Below, in pieces: positions 18,501 through 26,236 of a stretch of 64,000 bases of DNA. This DNA is from Palsa-506 sp963755815. GTDB taxonomy: Bacteria; Actinomycetota; Actinomycetes; Streptosporangiales; Streptosporangiaceae. The first letter of the stretch is position 1; every line of letters begins with the position of its first letter. The translations under genes were made by a program, and so were the position numbers. Under the pieces are notes generated by a model. That model was not told the origin of the DNA. It saw only the letters and a list, made by a program, of their open reading frames with translations, and searched no databases. The stretch is taken from contig CAVWLF010000016.1 of assembly GCA_963755815.1 (NCBI GenBank), forward strand, positions 38,438 through 102,437, written 5' to 3'.

Positions 18501-19122
18501 CGGCGATCCCGTGGTCCATGAGCTCGACGAAGAAGTTGCCGTCCCCGAAGATGTCCCGGTAATCCGCGGCGGCGGCCAAGGCCTGGTCGTCCTGGCCGAG
18601 CCGGAGCCTGGTCTGCACCTCGCCGCCGGGGCAGCCGGTGGTCGCGATGATCCCCTTCGCGTACCTGGCCAGCAGTTCGCGGTCCATCCGCGGGTTGCGG
18701 AAATACCCCTCCAGCGAGGCCAGCGAGGAGAGCCGGAAGAGATTGTGCATGCCCTCCGTGGTCTCGGCCAGCAGCGTCATGTGCGTGTAGGCGCCGGCCC
18801 CGGAGACGTCATCGTCTCGCTGGCCCGGGTCGCCCCAGCGGACCGGCTTCTTGTGCCCGCGGTGCTCGGGGGCCACGTACGCCTCGATGCCGATGATCGG
18901 CTTGATCCCGGCCTTCCTGGCCTTCGTCCAGAAGTCATAGGCGCCGTAAACGTTGCCGTGGTCGGTCATGGCGATGGCCGGCATCCCGGTGCGCTGGCAC
19001 TCGCTGAACAGGTCCGCCAGCCGCGCCGCGCCGTCCAGCATCGAGTACTCGGTGTGCACGTGCAGGTGCACGAACGAGTCGTCACCGCCTGCTGCCTGGT
19101 GCCCGGGCGGGGCTGCCGCCAT
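15553..19122 (-). CDS. dnaE: DNA polymerase III alpha subunit
   Basis: This is the replicative polymerase of 1189 residues. It opens with the PHP domain (FVHLHVHTEYSMLDGAARL, MTDHGNVYGA), followed by the family C palm with catalytic aspartates in MPDFDIDFDERRR. Next come the fingers, tandem helix-hairpin-helix elements, an OB-fold (LVTVGGILSGVQRKVTRQGN) and a short C-terminal domain. It is the DnaE1 type, full-length and intact, with no sign of the DnaE2 truncation. The ATG at 19122 has GAAGGAGG upstream. A long antisense open frame over it is a composition artefact. Confidence 0.98.
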   Translation of the reverse strand: MAAAPPGHQAAGGDDSFVHLHVHTEYSMLDGAARLADLFSECQRTGMPAIAMTDHGNVYGAYDFWTKARKAGIKPIIGIEAYVAPEHRGHKKPVRWGDPGQRDDDVSGAGAYTHMTLLAETTEGMHNLFRLSSLASLEGYFRNPRMDRELLARYAKGIIATTGCPGGEVQTRLRLGQDDQALAAAADYRDIFGDGNFFVELMDHGIAVEQRTRAGLKRIAADLSLPFVVTNDSHYTRPEDSQAHGVLLCVQTGTNMADPNRFRLEGTGYYVKSPAEMRAVSSDEAWQAGCDSTLLIAERADVTFTKSNLMPRFPLPDGETEQSWLRKEVWAGMDRRYPDGYDEQRRKQAEYEIGVIEQMGFCAYFLVVADFIMWAKRNGIRVGPGRGSGAGSIVAYSLGITDLDPIYHDLMFERFLNLDRVTMPDFDIDFDERRRGDVIRYVTERYGDDRVAQIITYGTIKAKAAVKDSARVLGFPYALGDRITKAFPPAVMGKDIPLSGIFDADHPRHGEAGELRALYEAEAEVRQVIDTARGLEGLIRQPGVHAAGVIMSSEPLIDHIPIWKRQADGAIITQFDYPACEDIGLLKMDFLGLRNLTVLEDAVAGIAANRGQQIDLDTLALDDKPTYELLARGDTLGVFQLDGSPMRALLRAMRADKFGDIAAVIALYRPGPMASAPVYADRKTGRKPVTPIHPELAGALDDILGDTYGLMVYQEHVMAAAQALAGYTPGKADLLRWAMGKKKKEILDREYESFSAGMRDNGYSDDAVKTVWDTLVPFSGYAFNKAHAAGYALISYWTAYLKANFPAEYMAGLLTSVAGDKDKSALYLNECRRMGIKVLPPDVNSSTAMFTPVGQDIRFGMAAVRNVGTAVVEAIVAARTSKGAFASFAEFLRKVPVNVCNKRVIESLIKAGAFDSFGSPRKGLVLIHEQAIDTVIDVKRNEAIGQDSLFGEDTETAATFDVPVPDGEWEKPALLGFEREMLGLYVSDHPLLGLEHILAAATDCSVAQLVGSAVEEPERSSRGERGDGQLVTVGGILSGVQRKVTRQGNTWAAATLEDLEGAIEVLFFPSTYQAALTMIIEDAIVVVKGRLDRREDQPKLVAMEVSVPELPSGEDGPFVVSIMEARCVPPVVERLKEVLRTHPGHVEVHLRLLSGDRMKKIRLDDKLRVKPSPSLLADLKQLLGPGCVG

Positions 19123-19330
19123 GAAGTACCGCCTCCTTCAGGCATGCCGCCGAGCGCCCCGAGCGCCGGTGCCTTCGACCCTATCGCCGGGGAGGTCCGG
19201 TGCGGGCGCGGCTCGCCGTGATGCCGCGATGGGCCCGGATCGGCCGGGCCTATCGGGCCGGCTGGCGCGGCGAGGTCCGGCCCGGCCGGCGCCGTTGTGA
19301 AACCGGCGTGGCACGGGGCATGCTGCGGAG

Positions 19331-19663
19331 GTGCGACTCCGGCGTGGTCGTAAGGCAGCGGGCGACGGGGCTCCCGGGCGCGATGCGATCCCGGCGATGC
19401 CCGCGGTGCCGGGCAGTGACGAGGCCGGGACGGGCCAGGCGGCTACCCGCGGCCACGATGCGGCGGGCCGCCGGAAGCCGACGGCGACCCGGCGCTGCCC
19501 GGCCGGCCACTGCTGCGGCGTCTGCGGCGAGCTGGTGGCCGCCGGGACGATGGAGGGCATGCTCACCGGCACGGGCTGGTGTCACATGGCCGGGTGCATC
19601 GTGACGGTGCCGCCGCTGCCGCGGGCGGGCGCGGCCGGCGACAGCCCGCGGTCAGCGCGCTAG
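19331..19663 (+). CDS. small Cys-rich hypothetical protein
   Basis: This possible 110-residue protein has a basic, probably disordered first half and a C-terminal cluster of six Cys and two His (RCPAGHCCGVCGELV and GWCHMAGC) that could bind one zinc. Codon use has the genome's strong G/C third-position bias, which supports coding. There is no well-spaced ribosome binding site before GTG 19331; ATG 19397 is the other candidate. It converges with the methyltransferase gene and overlaps its 3' end by 12 bp. I recognise no family. Confidence 0.35.
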   Translation: MRLRRGRKAAGDGAPGRDAIPAMPAVPGSDEAGTGQAATRGHDAAGRRKPTATRRCPAGHCCGVCGELVAAGTMEGMLTGTGWCHMAGCIVTVPPLPRAGAAGDSPRSAR

Positions 19664-20579
19664 CCGGATGCTAACCGGGGTGCCGTCGGGCGGGCCGGCC
19701 CGCAGGCGCTCGCGAGCGGCGTCGACGAAGCCGCGGTGAATCTCCAGGCCGCCGGCCTGCCGGCCCAGGCGGCGGGCCACGACCGCCGTCGTTCCGGAGC
19801 CCGCGAACGGGTCGAGGACGACGCCGCCAGCCGGCGCGCAGGCGGTGATGAAGAATTCGGCCAGGCCCTCGGGCATCGCGGCGGTATGCCCGCCGGCTCC
19901 CTTGTGCTGGTTGTAGCCCTGCGGCACGGACACGACATTGCCCGGGTCGGCGCCGCCGCGGCTGTAGGTCGTCGACCAGGTCCCGGCCGAAGCCCGCGCT
20001 GGTGTTACGGCGGCCGAGCCTGTCGAGCTTGCGCCGGGCGATCTCCCCCGGTGCCGTCTGGTAGGGGACCCGGATGGCGTCGAGGTCGAAGTACGGCCTG
20101 GGCCCGCGGGCGAAGGCGTAGACGTACTCGAAGCTGTCCTTGGTCCGGGGGCCGAACCGGCCCGGGACGGCGTTCGGCTTGGACCAGATGTACGTCTCCA
20201 GCCAGCGCCAGCCCTGGCGCTGGAGCTCGAGGACAAGCTCGTAGACGTAGGGGTGCCGCTGCCCCCGGAGCGGGCCGCTCGGCGCTACCCGGTTCTTGAT
20301 GTTGAGCACCAGCCAGCCGGTATCCTTCGTCGCCGCCAGCATGGACGCGCTGTGCGGGCGGAACCAGTCGACGTAGTGATCGGGGTGGATCCGGCTGTAG
20401 GCGCGGGCGTCGGCGTAGGGCGGGCTGGTGAACCACAGGTCCACCGACTCCGGCGGCAGCGCCGGAACCCACGCCGCGCTGTCTCCCCAGGTGATCCCCT
20501 GGCGGAGCAGTTCGGCCAGCGCCTGGTCCGGCTGAGCTGGCGGGGCCGGCGGTGGCGCCGGGACAGGATGGACCGCCAT
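19652..20579 (-). pseudogene. beta-class DNA methyltransferase, frameshifted
   Basis: The gene encodes a SAM-dependent amino-methyltransferase acting on DNA. The catalytic motif IV (FTSPPYADAR, residues about 50-60) comes first and the SAM motif I (LDPFAGSGTTAVVARRL) near the end, which is the beta-class order; SPPY is typical of N4-cytosine enzymes. The frame that starts at 20579 is sound to about 19990 (RRNTSAGFGRDL). The remaining conserved part (TTYSRGGADPGNVVSVPQGYNQ to the stop at 19652) is in the +1 frame. A single extra base, or two missing, near 19975-19995 explains this. It may be true decay or a sequence error. Restored length is about 309 residues. No restriction endonuclease is adjacent. 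Confidence 0.85.
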
Positions 20580-20595
20580 AGGCCGAGATCCTAGG

Positions 20596-22053
20596 TCAAC
20601 CGATGGCGGTCTTGGGACCCGTCTCGGCGAGCACGGACTCGGCCGCGGTCACGACGTCGTCCGCGCCGGAGATCTCATCCAGGCTGCGTCCCGCGGGCTC
20701 GGGCAGCGTCAGCGTGAGCAGCGCCCCGAGCACCGCGACGGCCGTGGTGAGCAGCAGCGTGTGGCGCAGGCCCAGGGAAGTCTGCAGCACCGGGAAGAGA
20801 AAGACCCCGATGAACGCGCCCAGCTTGCCGATTCCGGCCGAGATGCCGTGCCCGGTGGCCCGCATCGTCACCGGGTACAGCTCGGCCGGCAGCACGAACG
20901 TGGTCATATTCGGGCCGAACTCAGTGAAGAAGTAGCTGATCCCGTAGGCGACCAGGAACGGCAGCACGGCGGTGGTCATTCCCGGCACCAGCGCGATCAC
21001 GGCAAAGCACAGTGCCATCATCGAGAAGCCGACCAGTTGCAGCCGCCGGTGCCCGAACCGGTCCATTCGCGCGATCGCGAGCGCGTATCCCGGAACTGCC
21101 GCGACCACGAAGATGGCCAGCTGGATGGCGATCTTCGTCATGGTCGAGGAGTTCGGGGAGATCAGCCCGATGATCTGCGGAGTGGAAATGGTATTGCCGT
21201 AGTAGGCGTAGTCGAGCAGGAACCAGCAGCCGGCCGTGCCGGCCAGCAGGCCCAGGAACTTACGGTTCGACAGGAACGCGCGCAGCCCCATCCCGTGCTG
21301 CGCGACGGCGCTGGGCGCATCTTCCCGCACCACGCCGGCGCTGAACTCCGACAGCTGGCTGGCCGCGGCATCGGCGCGGTCTTGCACCTGGGCCAGGTAG
21401 CGCGGCGACTCGGGCATCCGGCGCCGCAGGTAAAGGACGGCGGCCGCGGGAACAGCGCCCAGCCCGAGCAGCACCCGCCAAGCGACCTCCGAGCTAGTGC
21501 CGGCGCCGAGCAGGCTGAGGGCGATCAGCGGGCCGATGATAAGGCCCAGCGCCTGAGTCGAGAAAACAAGGCCGACCATCCGGCCCCGGTCCTTGCAGTT
21601 GGCGTACTCGGTCATCAGCACGGCACTGACCGGATAGTCGCCGCCGACGCCGAGGCCGAGCAGGAAACGGAAGCCGATCAGCACCCAGAACGAGGGCGCC
21701 AGCGCCGAGCCGAGCGCGGCCACCACCATGATCGCCGCTACCAGCCAGTAGACGTGCTTGCGGCCGACAAGATCCGCAATTCTGCCGAACACGAACGCGC
21801 CGATGAACGCGGCCCCGAGCATGGTGGAGTTCAGCAGGGCCAGCCGGCCCGAGCTCAAGTGCCAGCTCTGGGTGATGAGCGTCGAGGCGATCCCGATAAC
21901 GAACAGGTCATAGGCGTCGGTGAAGAAGCCCATCCCCGACACTAGGGCCGCGCGCAGGTGAAACTTGCTCATCGGGGCGTTATCCAGCGCGGCGATCAAG
22001 TCCGCTGATCCGGTCTCGGCCACCAGCGTTCCTCCGTTCACGGCACCAGTCAT
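20596..22053 (-). CDS. MFS transporter, phosphate:H+ symporter (PHS) type
   Basis: This 12-helix major facilitator of 485 residues has the N-terminal signature KFHLRAALVSGMGFFTDAYDLFVIG, the loop 2-3 motif GRIADLVGRKHVYW and GVGGDYPVSAVLMTEYANCKDRGRMV. These match the Pho84-like phosphate:H+ symporter family and its actinobacterial relatives. Inorganic phosphate is the best guess for substrate, but several bacterial members carry other anions. The start at ATG 22053 is preferred over TTG 22068. It is divergent from the CbiG-CobJ gene with a 218-bp shared upstream region. Confidence 0.85.
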   Translation of the reverse strand: MTGAVNGGTLVAETGSADLIAALDNAPMSKFHLRAALVSGMGFFTDAYDLFVIGIASTLITQSWHLSSGRLALLNSTMLGAAFIGAFVFGRIADLVGRKHVYWLVAAIMVVAALGSALAPSFWVLIGFRFLLGLGVGGDYPVSAVLMTEYANCKDRGRMVGLVFSTQALGLIIGPLIALSLLGAGTSSEVAWRVLLGLGAVPAAAVLYLRRRMPESPRYLAQVQDRADAAASQLSEFSAGVVREDAPSAVAQHGMGLRAFLSNRKFLGLLAGTAGCWFLLDYAYYGNTISTPQIIGLISPNSSTMTKIAIQLAIFVVAAVPGYALAIARMDRFGHRRLQLVGFSMMALCFAVIALVPGMTTAVLPFLVAYGISYFFTEFGPNMTTFVLPAELYPVTMRATGHGISAGIGKLGAFIGVFLFPVLQTSLGLRHTLLLTTAVAVLGALLTLTLPEPAGRSLDEISGADDVVTAAESVLAETGPKTAIG

Positions 22054-22271
22054 CGAGACCGCCAGCAAACAGGCCCATCGCCGCGCGATCTTGATCCTCT
22101 GTCGGGCCCGAAATTACCTGATTCAGGCGACGTACTACCGACTGGCAAATGAACAGAAAGTGAACGAATGGCCCATGGCGGCGGCGGCCAGGCCCGCGCC
22201 CGCGGGTACCGTCGTGCCATGCACCCACGGGCGGACCGGCGCCGGCGCCGCTGCGGGAAAGGGGGATCCGG

Positions 22272-23939
22272 ATGATCGGCTTGATCGCAGTGACCGCGAG
22301 CGGGCGCGTGGCGGCGATGCGACTGGCGGCGTCCTGGCCGGGCCAGGCGCGCAGTTATCACGGCCCGCCACGGCAGGTACTCCCGCAGGCATGGGCGCAG
22401 TGTGATGGGCTGGTGTGCTTTCTCGCGGTGGGCGCGACGGTACGGCTCATCGCCCCGTTGCTGGACAGCAAGTGGACCGACCCGGCTGTGGTCTGCGTGG
22501 ATGAGTCGGCGCGGCACGCCGTGGCGGTGGTGGGGGGACATGCCGCGGGCGCGAACGCGCTCGCGACCAGGGTGGCTGAGGTGTTCGGCGCGGACGTCGT
22601 CATTACCACCGCGACCGACGCGATGAGCTTGCCCGGGCTGGACATGCTGGGCTGGCCTACGGAGGGGCCGATCGGGACCGTGAGCCGGGCGCTGCTCGAC
22701 GGTGAGCCGGTCCGGCTGGAGTCGGAGCGGAGATGGCCGCTGCCGCCGCTTCCGGACAACGTGGGCGATGCGGGTGAGTACCGGATCCGCATTACTGACC
22801 GGCTGGCGGCTACTGATCCGCGCACCGCGGTGCTGCGGCCACCGTCGCTCGTGCTGGGCGTGGACGCCAGCCGCGGGGCGGCCGCGGACGAGATCCTGAA
22901 GCTGGCGGACGGCGCACTGGCCGAGGCCGGGGTGTCCGCGGCCTGCGTCGCCGCCGTGACGATGGTGGCGGCCAGCGCCGGGGAGCCGGGGATCACCGGC
23001 GCCGCCGGTGAGCGCGGATGGCCGCTGGTGACCTACCCGGCCAGCCGACCGGACGCAGCCGGGGTGCCGCCGAGCCGCCCGGGAACGGGCCCGGCCGCCG
23101 CGGTCAGCGTGGCCGAGGCAGTCGCGCTAGCGGGCGCATCCGAGCTGGTACTGCCCGAGCGCAGGTCCGGACGGGCCAGCGTGGCAGTGGCGCGGATCTG
23201 GCCCCGCGGGCGGCTCGCCCTGATCGGCACCGGGACCGGCGCCCGTGACCTGCTCAGCCCGCGTGCGGTTAGCGAGCTGCGTCGCGCGTCGGTGGTGGCC
23301 GGGCTGGGCCAGTCCCTGGACCAGGTCGGCGACCTGCTCAGGGCGAGCACCCGGGTACTCGCGAGCCGCCCCGGCCAGGACGAGGCTTGCGCCCGGGAAG
23401 CAGTGCGCGAGGCCCGGCAAGGGCATGCGGTCGCGGTTGCTTTCCCCGCTGAAGCCGGCCTGCGCGCCCTGGCCAGCCTGATTCTTGATCTCGCCGCCGG
23501 CGACATTGACGTGATCGAGGTTCCGGGCATCACGGCGGACCTGGCCTGCGCGGCTGCCCTGGGGTCACCGCTCGGGGATTACAACGCGGTGATCTCCCCG
23601 GGCGAGCACGCCCCCTGGGAAGTGATCGCCCGCCAGGTGCGCGCCGTGGCCGAAGCCGACTTCGTGATCACCTTCTGCCCGTCGCCGGGCCCGCTCCGGG
23701 ACCGCCAGCTCGGTGCAGTGCTAGCGATCCTGCGGCAGAGCCGGCCCGCCGATACCCCGGTCGCGATGGTGCAGGATGCGCAGCACGCCGGCCAGCAGAT
23801 CCGGCTCTGCACCCTGGGTGACGCTGACCAGCCGGAGGCAGGCCGGCCAGGCGTGGTCATTATCGGCTCGAGCCGGACCCGGGTGGTCGCCGGCCGCCTG
23901 GTGACGCCCGGGCACAGCGCGGTCAGCTCTCCTCGGTGA
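22272..23939 (+). CDS. CbiG-CobJ fusion protein with eroded CobJ motifs
   Basis: This 555-residue protein joins a CbiG-like part (residues about 1-310; cobalt-precorrin-5A hydrolase family) and a CobJ-like precorrin-3B C17-methyltransferase part (about 315-550). CbiG landmarks are FLAVGATVRLIAPLL, VVGGHAAGANALA, LGVDASRG and AVSVAEAVALAGASELVLPERRSG. In the CobJ part the GxGPG loop reads GTGTG, the usual SGDxGVxxMA is replaced by FPAEAGLRALA, and YNPRS is replaced by CPSPG. The overall pattern PGITADLACAAALGSPLG...WEVI and IIGSSRTRVV is kept. No other cobalamin gene is nearby. AAAGGGGG precedes ATG 22272. Activity as a methyltransferase is doubtful. Confidence 0.85.
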   Translation: MIGLIAVTASGRVAAMRLAASWPGQARSYHGPPRQVLPQAWAQCDGLVCFLAVGATVRLIAPLLDSKWTDPAVVCVDESARHAVAVVGGHAAGANALATRVAEVFGADVVITTATDAMSLPGLDMLGWPTEGPIGTVSRALLDGEPVRLESERRWPLPPLPDNVGDAGEYRIRITDRLAATDPRTAVLRPPSLVLGVDASRGAAADEILKLADGALAEAGVSAACVAAVTMVAASAGEPGITGAAGERGWPLVTYPASRPDAAGVPPSRPGTGPAAAVSVAEAVALAGASELVLPERRSGRASVAVARIWPRGRLALIGTGTGARDLLSPRAVSELRRASVVAGLGQSLDQVGDLLRASTRVLASRPGQDEACAREAVREARQGHAVAVAFPAEAGLRALASLILDLAAGDIDVIEVPGITADLACAAALGSPLGDYNAVISPGEHAPWEVIARQVRAVAEADFVITFCPSPGPLRDRQLGAVLAILRQSRPADTPVAMVQDAQHAGQQIRLCTLGDADQPEAGRPGVVIIGSSRTRVVAGRLVTPGHSAVSSPR

Positions 23940-24855
23940 GCACGGCCAGGGCGCTGGCCAGATCGGGCGAGTACTCGCTGGTGAACTCGACCTGGCGGCC
24001 GTCGGCCGGATGGGCGAAGCCCAGCCGCACCGCGTGCAGCCACTGCCTGGTCAGGCCGAGCCGGGCGGCGAGCACCGGGTCCGCCCCGTAGAGCCGGTCG
24101 CCCGCGCAGGGATGCCTGATCGCGGTCATGTGCACCCGGATCTGGTGGGTACGGCCCGTCTCCAGGATGACCTCGACGAGGCTCGCGGCCCGGAACGCCT
24201 CCAGCGTGTCGTAGTGGGTGACCGACGGCCTGCCCCCGGCGATGACGGCGAACCGGCCGTCACCGGACGGATGCCTGCCGATCGGCGCGTCCACGGTGCC
24301 GCGCAGCGGATCAGGGTGGCCTTGCACGAGCGCGTGGTAGCGCTTATCCACCGTCCGGTCCCGGAACGCCTGCTTCAGCGCGCTGTAGGCCGGCTCGCTC
24401 TTGGCCAGCACCATCAGCCCCGAGGTATTCGCGTCGAGCCGGTGCACGATGCCCTGGCGCTCGGCCGCCCCGCTGGTGGCCAGCGTGTGACCGGCCGCCA
24501 GCAGTCCCTGCAGCACCGTCGGCCCGGTCCAGCCCGGCGTCGGATGCGCGGCCACCCCGGGCGGCTTGTCCACCACCAGGATGTCGGCGTCCTCGTGCAC
24601 CACCCGCAGGCCCGGCACGGGCTCTGGCCTCGGCTGCACCGTCACCGGCGGCGGCAGCGTGACCTCCAGCCAGTCCCCCGCGGCCACGTGATGCGACTTG
24701 GCCGCCGCCGACCCGCCGACCAGGACGGCGCCGGAGCTGATCAGCTCGGCGGCCCGGGCCCGGGACAGGCCGAACATGCGCGCCAGGGCCGCGTCCAGCC
24801 GCTCGCCGTCCAGCCCGTCGGGGACGGGCACCTGGCGCTGGCCCTCCTGCGTCAT
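23923..24855 (-). CDS. RluA/RluD-family pseudouridine synthase
   Basis: This 310-residue enzyme isomerises uridine to pseudouridine in RNA, probably 23S rRNA. An N-terminal S4 RNA-binding domain (ERLDAALARMFGLSRARAAELISSGAVLVGG) is followed by the catalytic domain with HRLDANTSGLMVLAK, where the Asp is the nucleophile, and GRTHQIRVHM. In actinobacteria this gene regularly follows lspA. Its GTG/ATG region overlaps the lspA stop by 4 bp. Its 3' end overlaps the CbiG-CobJ gene by 17 bp, tail to tail. Confidence 0.94.
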   Translation of the reverse strand: MTQEGQRQVPVPDGLDGERLDAALARMFGLSRARAAELISSGAVLVGGSAAAKSHHVAAGDWLEVTLPPPVTVQPRPEPVPGLRVVHEDADILVVDKPPGVAAHPTPGWTGPTVLQGLLAAGHTLATSGAAERQGIVHRLDANTSGLMVLAKSEPAYSALKQAFRDRTVDKRYHALVQGHPDPLRGTVDAPIGRHPSGDGRFAVIAGGRPSVTHYDTLEAFRAASLVEVILETGRTHQIRVHMTAIRHPCAGDRLYGADPVLAARLGLTRQWLHAVRLGFAHPADGRQVEFTSEYSPDLASALAVLTEES

Positions 24856-25595
24856 GCGCCGCCGCCCCCGGCCGGCGTCCCGGCGGAGCCGCCGGCCTTC
24901 TCGGGACCGTCCGGATCGCCGGGGCGGCCCGAATCGCCGGGCTCGCCCGGGCCAGACGGGTCAGGGCCGACCGTGCCGGGGCGGACAGTGCCGGGACCGG
25001 CCGAACTGCCCGGCCCGGCCGCGGCCGGGCCGCCCTCCGGGGCGCGGGCCATCCGCTCCGGTCCGGTCCCGTCGATCGACAGCCCGCGCGCGGCCAGCAG
25101 CACGGCCAGGATCCCGCCGCAGACGATCGCCGAGTCGGCCACGTTGAACACCGGCCAGTGCGGCAGCTGGATCCAGTCCACGACGTAGCCGCGCAGCGGC
25201 CCGGGTGACCGCAGCAGCCGGTCAGTCAGGTTCCCGGTCGCGCCGCCGAGCAGCAGGCCGAGCGTGACGGCCCAGGCGGTGCTGCGGATCCGCCGGGACG
25301 TGCGCAGGATGAATATGATCACGCCGACCGCGATGGCCGTGAACACGATGGTCATGGAGGTGCCGATGCTGAACGCGGCGCCCGGGTTGCGGTCCACCCG
25401 CAGCGTCAGCAGCCCGCCCAGCAGCCGGACCGGCGGCCGGCCGGACAGCGTCGCGACGACGATCACCTTGGAGGTGATGTCGGCGACCAGCACCGTGACG
25501 GCCACGGCGAGCAGCACGCCGATCCGGCGCCTGGGCAAGGTGCCGGGCGCCGCCGGTGTCAGCGCCGTTCCTCGCGCTGCTTGCACGCTACGCAC
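24852..25595 (-). CDS. lspA: lipoprotein signal peptidase (signal peptidase II)
   Basis: LspA removes signal peptides from diacylated prolipoproteins, such as the binding lipoprotein encoded in this window. Four membrane helices and the two catalytic Asp motifs are present (GNLTDRLLR and FNVADSAIV), with the conserved DRNPGAAFS. After about residue 175 comes a Gly/Pro/Ser-rich tail of roughly 70 residues that the enzyme does not need. The start is GTG 25595 or GTG 25586, both inside the end of the DksA-family gene. The order dksA-like, lspA, rluD is the usual actinobacterial arrangement. Confidence 0.95.
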   Translation of the reverse strand: MRSVQAARGTALTPAAPGTLPRRRIGVLLAVAVTVLVADITSKVIVVATLSGRPPVRLLGGLLTLRVDRNPGAAFSIGTSMTIVFTAIAVGVIIFILRTSRRIRSTAWAVTLGLLLGGATGNLTDRLLRSPGPLRGYVVDWIQLPHWPVFNVADSAIVCGGILAVLLAARGLSIDGTGPERMARAPEGGPAAAGPGSSAGPGTVRPGTVGPDPSGPGEPGDSGRPGDPDGPEKAGGSAGTPAGGGGA

Positions 25596-25978
25596 AGGGT
25601 CGCGCGCGGGAAGGCCTGCAACCGCGCCTTCCCGATCGGCTCTCCGCAGGACTCACAGGTGCCATAGGTTCCCTCATTGATCCTGGCCAGCGCGCGCTCG
25701 CTCTGCGCAAGCAGCTCCCGGGCGTTGTGGGTGACGGCAAGCTCATGTTCCCGCTCAAAGGTCTTGGCGCCGGCATCCGCCTGGTCATCCCCGGCGTCAG
25801 CGATCGCGTCCCGGAGCCGGTCGGCGATATCCGACTCTGCCTTGTCGATCTCGGCGCGCAGCTCAGCGACCTCGGCCGACAGCTCGTCGCGCAGGCTGTC
25901 CAGCTCGGCCTCGGTCCAGGGCTGCTCCCCCTGGCGCACGGGAAGAGCGGCGGCGCCAGGTCGCGCGTCAGCCGCCAT
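25559..25978 (-). CDS. DksA/TraR-family zinc-finger protein
   Basis: This 139-residue protein has an N-terminal coiled coil (LDSLRDELSAEVAELRAEIDKAESDIADRL) and a C-terminal C4 zinc finger (CESCGEPI...CVACKQREERR, spacing C-x2-C-x17-C-x2-C). Family members bind the RNA polymerase secondary channel or act as general stress proteins. ATG 25978 is preceded by GAGGAGG. The 3' end overlaps the lspA start by about 37 bp, so the two genes are co-transcribed. Confidence 0.9.
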   Translation of the reverse strand: MAADARPGAAALPVRQGEQPWTEAELDSLRDELSAEVAELRAEIDKAESDIADRLRDAIADAGDDQADAGAKTFEREHELAVTHNARELLAQSERALARINEGTYGTCESCGEPIGKARLQAFPRATLCVACKQREERR

Positions 25979-26104
25979 CTCCACCTCCTCAGCCCGGCTA
26001 TTTAACGATCTTGGAATGCGGGCAGTCACCGGAGGATAAGTGGTCACGGGGAGTACTGCAAACACGCGCGCCAGCGCAGCGGGAGAAGATCCGGCGCTGT
26101 CAGC

Positions 26105-26110
26105 TATCCT
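26105..26110 (+). promoter_or_regulatory. probable -10 element of the ileS leader
   Basis: TATCCT fits TANNNT and would place transcription start near 26117, just before the 5' strand of the Stem I-like structure. A -35 element is not clear. Confidence 0.4.
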
Positions 26111-26116
26111 GTGGTC

Positions 26117-26236
26117 CTGCACGGCGCTGACGGGGACAGCTGCCGCTGTGGCGGCCAGCAGCGACCCGGGATCGGTGCGAGCCCGGGGGCGACGCGCAGC
26201 GGGATCAGATCACCCCGGAGCCGGAGGCCGCCGACC
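26117..26236 (+). promoter_or_regulatory. T-box Stem I-like leader of ileS (specifier ATC)
   Basis: The leader can fold into a T-box Stem I. CGGGG at 26131-26135 pairs with CCCCG at 26213-26217, forming the base. CCGCTG at 26143-26148 pairs with CAGCGG at 26197-26202 above an internal loop. CCCGGG at 26165-26170 pairs with 26182-26187 around GGTGCGAG, preceded by AGCGA, as in the conserved upper part of Stem I. The 3' side of the internal loop holds ATC (26209-26211), an isoleucine codon, at the specifier position. No TGGNACC T-box bulge is visible before the start codon 26 nt later, so the regulatory half is missing, degenerate or inside the coding region. Confidence 0.55.

Noticed and set aside
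17044..19221. Long open frame on the plus strand opposite dnaE (over 700 codons)
   Set aside because: It mirrors the dnaE codons. In DNA this rich in G and C the opposite strand stays open by chance; the residue composition (Arg, His, Gly, Val) has no domain.
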